From positions 1 through 6,656 of the forward strand of contig CAYUPL010000116.1 in assembly GCA_964446655.1 (NCBI GenBank): DNA of 6,656 bases, in the 5' to 3' direction. How positions within the stretch are numbered: the first letter of the stretch is position 1; each line of letters opens with the position of its first letter. Positions 1 through 5,314 of this stretch are shown here, piece by piece. This stretch comes from Desulfopila_A sp964446655. Its GTDB lineage: Bacteria; Desulfobacterota; Desulfobulbia; Desulfobulbales; Desulfocapsaceae. Position numbers and translations under genes: made by a program. The notes beneath the pieces were generated by a model, which had not been told where the DNA came from, did no database searches, and saw only the letters and a program-made list of their open reading frames with translations.

Positions 1-740
1 GAGCCGATATTCAGGGTCTTGCCAATCACATCGTCCGATTCTGCCGCAGCGATCAGGCCGCGGGCGGTATCTTCGACATAGGTGAAATCCCGTGTTTGTG
101 AACCATTCCCGAAAATAACTATTTTCTGTTGAGAGAGAAGGCGGACTATGGATTTAGGGATAAATTCTCCGGCATCTCCTTCGTGGTGAGAACGGGGGCC
201 AAAGGTGTTGAAGGGGCGGATAACGACCGTAGGAAAACCATAAGTTTTATAGTAGGCACGGGCATAGGCTTCACCGGCCAGTTTGCTTGCACCATATATG
301 GTGCAGGGATGGGTGGGATGAACCTCCGTCATCGGCACAAAATCTGCGGTGCCGTAAACCTCCGATGAGGAGCAGTGGACAAATTTTGTCACACCCTGCT
401 GCCGGGCTGATTCGAGCAGCAGCAAGGCACCTTCACTGTTAACGCGTTGGTTTTCGCAAGGATGTGTCAAAGAATGGCGAACACCGAGGCAGGCCAGATG
501 AAAGACGACATCGATATCTTTCATGGCTCGGCCAACGTCGAAGGGATCGGTTATGGTACCTTGGAAAAATTCAAAAGACGGTGTGGTGAGGTGATGCTCT
601 ATGTTTTCTATTCTGCCGTTGGCAAGATTATCGAAAACCCTGACTTTACACCATTTTTCCAGCAGTTTATCCACCAGATGAGAGCCGATAAAGCCGGCGC
701 CGCCGGTGACCAGGCAGGAAGTTGATGCTGTCAGCTTCAT
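1..740 (-). CDS. NAD-dependent epimerase/dehydratase (extended SDR), 3'-truncated by window edge
   Basis: The first 246 codons are visible; the C-terminal part lies beyond position 1. This is a cytoplasmic nucleotide-sugar enzyme of the extended short-chain dehydrogenase family. Seen: the Rossmann motif GGAGFIGS (residues 13-20, G-x-x-G-x-x-G), the NAD-ribose acidic residue D37 after strand 2, the active-site segment SSSEVYG (124-130), the catalytic pair Y149-x-x-x-K153 in YGASK, and the N-x-[FY]-GPR substrate loop at 178-183. The ATG overlaps the upstream aminotransferase stop codon as ATGA, and AGAGG lies 4 nt before it, so translation is probably coupled. Known: relatives include UDP-sugar 4-epimerases, UDP-glucuronate decarboxylases and 4,6-dehydratases. 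RmlB-type dehydratases have D-E where this protein has S126-E127, so a classic dTDP-glucose 4,6-dehydratase is less likely. Inferred: it alters C4 or the carboxyl group of the sugar made by the neighbouring genes. The exact reaction cannot be fixed from sequence. Confidence 0.93.
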   Translation of the reverse strand, partial: MKLTASTSCLVTGGAGFIGSHLVDKLLEKWCKVRVFDNLANGRIENIEHHLTTPSFEFFQGTITDPFDVGRAMKDIDVVFHLACLGVRHSLTHPCENQRVNSEGALLLLESARQQGVTKFVHCSSSEVYGTADFVPMTEVHPTHPCTIYGASKLAGEAYARAYYKTYGFPTVVIRPFNTFGPRSHHEGDAGEFIPKSIVRLLSQQKIVIFGNGSQTRDFTYVEDTARGLIAAAESDDVIGKTLNIG

Positions 741-1834
741 AGAACCTCTTTTACGCTTTTATAGACATACTCGATCTGTTCCGTGCTTATCTCTGGATAG
801 AGGGGCAGGGAAAGCAGCCTCTGGGCGGTGATTTCACTGATAGGAAAAGAGCCTTCAGGCAGCATCAAATGTTTATAGGCCTTCTGCAGATGGAGCGGCA
901 TGGGATAGTGCAGTCCGGTGGAAATACCTTTTTGATGCAGATGGGCGGCAACCTTGTCTCTTTCTTCCACCAGGATGACAAAAAGATGGAAGACATGTGT
1001 TCGTTCCGGTGCAATCCAGGGGAGAACCACATTTGTGTCGTGCAGCAGTTTGCAATAGTGCTTCGCCTTCTGACGGCGCAGCTTGCACCAGCTTTGCAGG
1101 TGGGGAAGTTTGAGGCGCAGTGCCGCGGCCTGGAGCGCGTCACAGCGGCCATTATAGCCTTCGTAGTCATGAAAATATTTTTCAGTCTGGCCGTGGTTGC
1201 GCAGGGCTTGTATCTTTTGAGCAATTTCGCTGTTATTGGTGGTGACCGCACCAGCCTCGCCGCAGGCGCCGAGGTTTTTGCCGGGGTAGAACGAAAAAGC
1301 GGCGGCATCGGCAAGATTTCCGCAGGATGCTCCTCTATATTGGGCCAGATGCGCTTGACAGCTGTCTTCCACAACCCATAAATTATGTTTTTTCGCAATA
1401 CGATTAATGCTGTCCATATCGGCCGGCTGGCCGTAGAGATGCACCGGGACAATGCCTACTGTGCGCGGGGTGATCTTCTCTTCAAGGAGGGCAGGATCGA
1501 TGGTATAGGTTTTCTCATCTATATCACAGAAAACGATGGTTCCCCCCGCTTGAGTGATTGCTTCCGTAGTGGCAATAAAGGTATTGGGGACGGTGATGAC
1601 TTCATCGCTATTCTGTAAGCCAAGGGCCAGGAAGGTAAGCCGCAATGCGTCGGTGCCGCTGGCCACGCTTATGCAGTATTTACTTTGGCAGGCTCGGGCA
1701 AACTCTTCTTCAAAAAGCTCCACCTGCTGCCCTCCAATAAAGGAGGCGCTGTCGAGCAGTTCTCCCCAGACGGACAGAATTTCGTTTTTCAGGGCAGCGT
1801 GTTGTAGCGGCAGATCAAGAAAGGGGACGTTCAC
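737..1834 (-). CDS. DegT/DnrJ/EryC1/StrS-family PLP-dependent sugar aminotransferase (WbpE/WlbC-like)
   Basis: This 365-residue protein has the usual family length and is a cytoplasmic aminotransferase that converts a keto-sugar nucleotide to the amino sugar, normally with glutamate as donor. Seen: FLDLPLQ at the N-terminus, FIGG (32-35), the phosphate-binding SGTDAL (59-64), VVEDSCQAH (154-162) with D157 placed to pair with the PLP ring nitrogen, SFYPGKNLGA with the Schiff-base lysine K186, the conserved RNHG (212-215), and GYNGRCDALQAA (226-237), typical of the family. The start is GTG. It is chosen because TAAGGA lies 6 nt upstream and MNVPFLDL matches the family N-terminus. Its neighbours are an NAD-dependent sugar oxidoreductase and a hexapeptide acetyltransferase. 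Together they indicate C3 transamination of a 3-keto UDP-sugar, as in WbpE, rather than C4 transamination as in ArnB or PglC. That position-specific assignment is inference from context; the fold and chemistry are secure. Confidence 0.96.
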   Translation of the reverse strand: MNVPFLDLPLQHAALKNEILSVWGELLDSASFIGGQQVELFEEEFARACQSKYCISVASGTDALRLTFLALGLQNSDEVITVPNTFIATTEAITQAGGTIVFCDIDEKTYTIDPALLEEKITPRTVGIVPVHLYGQPADMDSINRIAKKHNLWVVEDSCQAHLAQYRGASCGNLADAAAFSFYPGKNLGACGEAGAVTTNNSEIAQKIQALRNHGQTEKYFHDYEGYNGRCDALQAAALRLKLPHLQSWCKLRRQKAKHYCKLLHDTNVVLPWIAPERTHVFHLFVILVEERDKVAAHLHQKGISTGLHYPMPLHLQKAYKHLMLPEGSFPISEITAQRLLSLPLYPEISTEQIEYVYKSVKEVL

Positions 1835-1840
1835 AGTATA

Positions 1841-1846
1841 TCCTTA
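1841..1846 (-). promoter_or_regulatory. Shine-Dalgarno TAAGGA fused to the preceding stop codon
   Basis: On the minus strand the acetyltransferase stop codon TAA is the first half of TAAGGA, which sits 6 nt before the GTG start of the aminotransferase. The ribosome binding site decides this non-ATG start. It also suggests that ribosomes finishing the upstream gene can reinitiate directly. Confidence 0.7.
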
Positions 1847-2308
1847 ACGTATTTTTTTTGCTGGATGACCAGCCCATGTCTCGCCGGGTGGGATATCGCG
1901 GAGGACGAGACTTCCTGCTCCAACCATGGCGTTTTTTCCAATGGAAACACCACACAAAATAGTAGCACCGGAGCCGATTGAGGCTCCGGCCCCGATAATG
2001 GTTGGGATAACCTGCCAGTCGTCGTCTGATTGCATGGTGCCATCCAGGTTGGCTGATCTGGGATAGCGATCATTGATGAAGGTTACATTATGCCCTATAA
2101 AGACATTATCTTCAATTGTAACTCCTTCACAGATAAAAGAATGACTTGATATTTTACATCTACTTCCTATGGTGGCATTTTTCTGTATCTCAACAAATGT
2201 GCCTACCTTGGTATTATCACCTATCTTGCAGCCATAGGCATTGACAAAGGCGTGGATGGTGACGTTTTTGCCAAGTTGGACGTCCGGAGAGATTCTGCAA
2301 TATTCCAT
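1844..2308 (-). CDS. Left-handed beta-helix (hexapeptide repeat) nucleotide-sugar N-acetyltransferase, WbpD/WlbB-like
   Basis: This 154-residue protein is built almost wholly of hexapeptide repeats ([LIV]-G-x-x-x-x turns such as VQLGKN, CKIGDN, VKVGTF-like rungs and VSIGKN), so it should form a trimeric left-handed beta-helix that uses acetyl-CoA. Seen: an inserted loop after residue 77 carrying IND-RYPRS (N79, D80, P83, R84), the same place and pattern as the loop of WbpD/WlbB enzymes that acetylate the 3-amino group of UDP-2-acetamido-3-amino glucuronate. In that subfamily the Asn in the loop is known to matter for catalysis. The C-terminus ends GHPAKKIR, the common closing motif, without the longer tail seen in WbpD. 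The ATG has AGAGG about 11 nt upstream. It lies between an oxidoreductase and an aminotransferase, which supports a role as third enzyme of the cassette. The acceptor sugar is inferred; acyl groups other than acetyl cannot be excluded. Confidence 0.92.
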   Translation of the reverse strand: MEYCRISPDVQLGKNVTIHAFVNAYGCKIGDNTKVGTFVEIQKNATIGSRCKISSHSFICEGVTIEDNVFIGHNVTFINDRYPRSANLDGTMQSDDDWQVIPTIIGAGASIGSGATILCGVSIGKNAMVGAGSLVLRDIPPGETWAGHPAKKIR

Positions 2309-2360
2309 ACGGGTTTAAACCTCTACGCAGTTATGCAACTACCGCGGTTAATGTACATAA

Positions 2361-3374
2361 TCAGGAATCAAGGGGAATATTCATGCCCTTTGCCTTAAGT
2401 GATTTATCGGCTGCTTCCAGTATTTTCAATATTCGCAATCCTGCTTTGCCGTCCGTCAGGGGTGTTCTGTTTTCCGTTATGGAGTCGGCAAATTCCTGTA
2501 TTACCAGGGCAAGCGCCTCGGTATTGTCGATGTGAGGAGAGTGGATATCACCGGAACGATAGGAAATACGCAGCTGTTTTTCTTCTTCTTTGTTGTCTGG
2601 AGGGAGGTTGATACCTTTATCGTAAATTTTTATCTTTTCAGCCGGTACCAGGTCGTTCCATTCAATCATTTTTTTGCTGCCGCCGATAATTGTCTTGCGA
2701 ATTTTCACCGGTGCCAGCCAGTTGACATGAAAATGAGCAATAAAGGAGTTTGAATAATTGACGGAAAGATAGGCAATGCTTTCATGGCTGCCGGCATGCA
2801 CCGTGCCTATGGCATTGACACTCAGTGGTTGCGCCCCAAAGATAAAGTCGACGATGGCAAGGTCATGAATGGCAAGATCCCAGATGACGTTGACATCAGT
2901 TTGAAAGAGACCGAGGTTGATTCTGATGGAATCGTAATAGAGTGTGTCGCCCAGCATGCCGTTTGTGACGATCTCTTTGATCTTGCGAACCGCCCCGGTG
3001 TAGCAGAAAGTATGGTCACTCATGATCTGCAGATTTTTTTCATCCGCCAGCTGCAGCAGCTTTTCCGCCTCAGCCACGCTTCTTGTCATAGGTTTTTCGA
3101 GGAAAACATGCTTGCCGTTCTCAAGACAGAGCTTGGCTAGCGGGTAGTGGGCTGATACAGGGGTGGCGATAACAACACCGTCTATAGCAGGGTCGTTGAG
3201 TATGTCCTGAAAATCGGTAGTACCCTTGATCCCCGGATACGGTGCCAGAACAGACTTGAGACGGGTTGCGTCAAGATCGCAGGCCCATACCAGGTTAGTG
3301 GAGGGACCGGCTATGATATTGCGGATAAGGTTCGGTCCCCAATAACCGCAACCGACTACTGCTAATTGTACCAT
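2361..3374 (-). CDS. Gfo/Idh/MocA-family NAD(P)-dependent sugar oxidoreductase
   Basis: This 337-residue cytoplasmic dehydrogenase is of normal family length. Seen: the N-terminal Rossmann motif GCGYWG (8-13) preceded by a hydrophobic strand, an acidic residue D33 at the end of strand 2, the EKP motif (93-95) whose lysine K94 is the usual catalytic/cofactor residue, and IHDLAI with H170-D171, the second conserved catalytic pair of the family. The C-terminal part (about 125-337) reads as the alpha/beta substrate domain. The ATG has AAAAGG about 8 nt upstream. It is the first gene of the minus-strand operon. Known: in WbpB/WlbA the homologous step oxidises C3 of a UDP-GlcNAc-derived uronic acid to feed the aminotransferase. 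The text here does not resemble the P. aeruginosa WbpB sequence I recall (which begins GAAGYIAPRH) and looks like another Gfo/Idh subgroup common in polysaccharide loci. C3 oxidation is therefore inferred from the neighbouring genes rather than from close similarity. Confidence 0.93.
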   Translation of the reverse strand: MVQLAVVGCGYWGPNLIRNIIAGPSTNLVWACDLDATRLKSVLAPYPGIKGTTDFQDILNDPAIDGVVIATPVSAHYPLAKLCLENGKHVFLEKPMTRSVAEAEKLLQLADEKNLQIMSDHTFCYTGAVRKIKEIVTNGMLGDTLYYDSIRINLGLFQTDVNVIWDLAIHDLAIVDFIFGAQPLSVNAIGTVHAGSHESIAYLSVNYSNSFIAHFHVNWLAPVKIRKTIIGGSKKMIEWNDLVPAEKIKIYDKGINLPPDNKEEEKQLRISYRSGDIHSPHIDNTEALALVIQEFADSITENRTPLTDGKAGLRILKILEAADKSLKAKGMNIPLDS

Positions 3375-3496
3375 AGTATACGCCTTTTAATTATCCAGGT
3401 TAACGGTTGAATTTTGAAGAGCTGGCTTACTGATGAGGCCCTTCATGTTTGGCCAAATCTTTAAGCATTGCAATAAGTATGCATTTTGTTCAAAAA

Positions 3497-3526
3497 ATTA
3501 TGGAATTCCAGATGTAATGTGGGCAA
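3497..3526 (-). promoter_or_regulatory. Candidate sigma-70 promoter for the sugar operon
   Basis: Read on the minus strand, TTGCCC (3521-3526) is followed after 18 bases by CATAAT (3497-3502), matching 4 of 6 and 5 of 6 consensus positions. Transcription would start near 3490 and leave a leader of roughly 115 nt before the oxidoreductase ATG. Hexamers of this quality arise by chance in A+T-rich DNA, so this is a candidate only. Confidence 0.33.
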
Positions 3527-3741
3527 GCATAGAACATATTGAAAGAAAAAAAGTGTATTGAAAGCAGGTGTCGTCTGAAAATTTTAGATTTCGTAGTGTG
3601 TGCTGCTTTCTTAATAGCCAAATTTTTAATGTGCCGCAAGAGAAACATACATAAAACTACTGAAATTATATGATATTTTTGTTGTAGCATGACTAATCTT
3701 CATGCTGCAAATATAAAAAAAATTTACAATTCAATTGTTTT

Positions 3742-3788
3742 TTATATACCTGGCTGGCATTATATACAGAGGTTTACTGAGGTATCCT
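3742..3788. repeat. Two sets of short direct repeats upstream of the pilin promoter
   Basis: TTATATAC occurs at 3742-3749 and again at 3760-3767, with an 18-base period. Immediately after comes an imperfect 10-base tandem repeat, GAGGTTTACT (3769-3778) and GAGGTATCCT (3779-3788), identical at 8 of 10 positions and spaced one helical turn apart. If transcription starts near 3852 they lie roughly 65-110 bases upstream, the usual zone for sigma-54 activator sites. The repeats are seen directly; the regulatory role is inferred. Confidence 0.4.
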
Positions 3789-3825
3789 TCTGATAATATG
3801 TTTAAATATTTTTGAACGAACTGAT

Positions 3826-3841
3826 TGGACTAATATTTGCA
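3826..3841 (+). promoter_or_regulatory. Candidate sigma-54 (RpoN) promoter of the minor-pilin operon
   Basis: The sequence reads TTGG (GG at 3827-3828) followed, after exactly 10 bases, by GC (3839-3840) within TTGCA. The invariant GG and GC of -24/-12 promoters are correctly spaced and the -12 element TTGCA is a full match. The CACG after the -24 GG is not matched. The predicted start is near 3852, giving a leader of about 59 nt. Type IV pilin genes are often controlled by RpoN with the PilS/PilR two-component system, so the location is biologically sensible. Confidence 0.45.
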
Positions 3842-3845
3842 TCAC

Positions 3846-3862
3846 TGATAGTTGTTCTATCA
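3846..3862 (+). repeat. Small inverted repeat (6-bp stem, 5-nt loop) at the predicted transcript start
   Basis: TGATAG and CTATCA are perfect reverse complements separated by TTGTT. The hairpin is A+T-rich and weak. It overlaps the predicted start of the pilin transcript, so it could be an operator half-site pair or a 5' stem, or simply chance. Confidence 0.3.
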
Positions 3863-3910
3863 TCTCTTCTTGAAACTGACATTTTTTGTCAATGGAGCGC
3901 GTGAAACACA

Positions 3911-4567
3911 ATGAGATTGAAAAATTCTAATTTTTTAAAAGTCCCGTTCAGACAGGATGGTTTTACTTTGACTGAAGTTTTGGTGGCCGCCAGTATCATC
4001 GGCATTCTTGCTGTGGCCGCTGTCGGAAGTTACTTTACCATGCGGCCGACCAGCAATATGCATTCTTACGGGCGGGACTTGATTGCTGCTGCACAGGGTG
4101 CTCGCCTTGAGGCTGTTAAAAGAAACGCATGTGTGGGGATTATATTTGATCTTCCCAATAATGGGTACAGGGTCTTTCTCGATGACGGTCTGGGAGGTGG
4201 AACGGCATGTGATGCGTTGATGCATAACGATGAACAGAACAATCCTCAATTTCCAGCAAGGTTGGTTGGTGTTCCCGAAGGTGTTTCCATTGCTGCTGCA
4301 CCTGTTCCTCCAAATGCATATGATCCTGTCCTGTTTACTGGGGACAAAAATTTCCGCGGTGCTGCAGATCATGATTTTTTCTCAAGTATAAGTTTTAATG
4401 CTCGATCATTGGTAGCAGCCAGAACTTTTGTTGGGAATCCTGTTGTTTTTCGAAATGATCCTGTAAACCCCACATGGTGGGGCAGGGTTGTAGTAAATAA
4501 TTTTGGTGGATCAATGGCGTACCAGACGAATAATAATCCAGCTAATGAGGCCAACTGGAGTGAATAG
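3911..4567 (+). CDS. GspH/FimT-family minor pseudopilin (type IV pilus; FimU/FimT-like)
   Basis: This 218-residue type IV prepilin is the first gene of the operon. Seen: a 17-residue leader ending in RQDG, then the N-methylation/cleavage motif G17-F18-T-L-T-E22 with glutamate at mature position +5, followed by a hydrophobic helix to about residue 42. The segment ARLEAVKRN (64-72) and the closing GRVVV (191-195) are typical of the GspH/FimT globular domain. Cys74 and Cys100 could form a disulfide. Known: the prepilin peptidase PilD cuts after the glycine, and FimU/GspH-type subunits join PilV, PilW and PilX in a complex that primes pilus assembly and links PilY1 to the shaft. The ATG has GGAG 13 nt upstream, rather far, so initiation may be modest. 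A role in type II secretion is less likely because PilW- and PilX-type partners follow. Confidence 0.92.
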   Translation: MRLKNSNFLKVPFRQDGFTLTEVLVAASIIGILAVAAVGSYFTMRPTSNMHSYGRDLIAAAQGARLEAVKRNACVGIIFDLPNNGYRVFLDDGLGGGTACDALMHNDEQNNPQFPARLVGVPEGVSIAAAPVPPNAYDPVLFTGDKNFRGAADHDFFSSISFNARSLVAARTFVGNPVVFRNDPVNPTWWGRVVVNNFGGSMAYQTNNNPANEANWSE

Positions 4568-4570
4568 GAT

Positions 4571-5302
4571 ATGACAACTCGAAGAACCGGATTGAACAAC
4601 AGAGGGTTTACCCTAGTTGAACTGATGATAACGGTGCTGCTTTCCGCTGTGGTTGCCGGAGTAATCTATGCCTCCTATACCAGTCAGCGAAAGATTCACC
4701 GGCGTCAGGAGGCAGTTGTGGATATGCAGCAGAATGCGCGTGCTGCCCTTTATCTGATCAGTCAGGAACTTAGGATGGCTGGTTATGATAGATTTGGAAC
4801 GGCTGGAGCGAGCTTTGTTGCTGCAAATACGGGAGTCAACTCTATCAGATATACGCAAGATCTTGATGACAGTGGTACAATTGATCCACTCCTCAGTCCC
4901 GGAGAAGATATTACTTTAGCCTATGTTGCTCCTGTCGCGCCGGCAACGGTTGGAAGCATCACACGAGATACCAACACAGGTGGAGGAGCCCAACCGTTTA
5001 TAAATAACGTCGAATCATTCCAGCTGGTATATCTTGGTATTGATAACACCGGAAATTATTTCGAAGTTATACCGCCAATCACTGCGGCTAATGTGGATGA
5101 TATACAGCTAATACAGGTATCGCTGTTGCTGAGATCTTCTATTTCTGAGCCGGAATTGATGAATACTCTTCGGTTTGATATTTCGGACGCAGTCCCTGGA
5201 TTGGCCGGGACAAATATTGTCAATCCGATACCGGCATTCAATGATACGTTTCGCAGACGGATGGTGACGACAACAATTCAATGCAGAAATGCAAGTATTT
5301 AA
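4571..5302 (+). CDS. pilW: Type IV pilus minor pilin PilW (GspJ equivalent)
   Basis: This 243-residue prepilin has a 12-residue basic leader (TTRRT...NNRG), cleavage motif G12-F13-T-L-V-E17 with glutamate at +5, and a hydrophobic helix to about residue 34. The stretch VDMQQNARAAL (50-60) followed by ISQELRMAGYD is the hallmark of the PilW family. Residues 97-105 (DLDDSGTID) look like an EF-hand-type calcium loop. Known: PilW is one of the four core minor pilins that nucleate type IV pili and carry PilY1 at the tip, by analogy with GspJ. Its ATG lies 3 bases after the stop of the preceding pilin gene, with GGAG 10 nt upstream inside that gene's end, so the two are likely co-translated. The mature protein has no obvious truncation. 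The only visible cysteine, near the C-terminus in QCRN, has no internal partner. Confidence 0.93.
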   Translation: MTTRRTGLNNRGFTLVELMITVLLSAVVAGVIYASYTSQRKIHRRQEAVVDMQQNARAALYLISQELRMAGYDRFGTAGASFVAANTGVNSIRYTQDLDDSGTIDPLLSPGEDITLAYVAPVAPATVGSITRDTNTGGGAQPFINNVESFQLVYLGIDNTGNYFEVIPPITAANVDDIQLIQVSLLLRSSISEPELMNTLRFDISDAVPGLAGTNIVNPIPAFNDTFRRRMVTTTIQCRNASI

Positions 5303-5314
5303 CAAGGCAAGAGT

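Larger units (their letters stand above)
3375..3910. other. Divergent, A+T-rich intergenic control region between the sugar and pilin operons
   Basis: This is 536 bases without a convincing protein gene, visibly richer in A+T than the flanking genes. It must hold promoters for both divergent operons. Separate entries give a candidate minus-strand sigma-70 site (3497-3526), a candidate plus-strand sigma-54 site (3826-3841), two sets of direct repeats (3742-3788) and a small hairpin (3846-3862). It also contains the palindromes TTTGGCCAAA (3448-3457) and ATTGCAAT (3467-3474), and an isolated minus-strand TATAAT (3665-3670) with no good -35. No tRNA, riboswitch pattern or rho-independent terminator was recognised. 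Confidence 0.8.

Noticed and set aside
129..725. Two plus-strand open frames over the SDR gene
   Set aside because: They lie opposite a protein with a complete Rossmann motif and YxxxK catalytic pair, and their own translations show no domain.
869..1618. Plus- and minus-strand alternative frames inside the aminotransferase gene
   Set aside because: All are shadows of a full-length DegT-family protein with its PLP lysine and family motifs intact.
2312..2321. Palindrome GGTTTAAACC between the oxidoreductase and acetyltransferase genes
   Set aside because: It is a 10-bp palindrome with no loop or following T-run, so not a terminator. It lies between a Shine-Dalgarno sequence and a start codon and is probably chance.
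3448..3474. Palindromes TTTGGCCAAA and ATTGCAAT in the sugar-operon leader as operators
   Set aside because: Both are short, match no operator I can name and are unpaired, so there is not enough to call a binding site.
3665..3670. Perfect minus-strand TATAAT hexamer
   Set aside because: No acceptable -35 element lies 16-18 bases upstream, and such hexamers are expected by chance in this A+T-rich stretch.
3490..3690. 66-codon minus-strand open frame in the intergenic region
   Set aside because: It has no clear Shine-Dalgarno sequence and its Lys/Phe/Ile/His-rich composition just reflects A+T-rich DNA. It also overlaps the candidate sugar-operon promoter, and no family is recognisable.
3723..3750. 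TTTACA-N16-TATACC as a plus-strand sigma-70 promoter for the pilin operon
   Set aside because: The spacing is possible but the -10 match is weak and the leader would be long. The sigma-54 site nearer the gene fits better, though this is not fully excluded.
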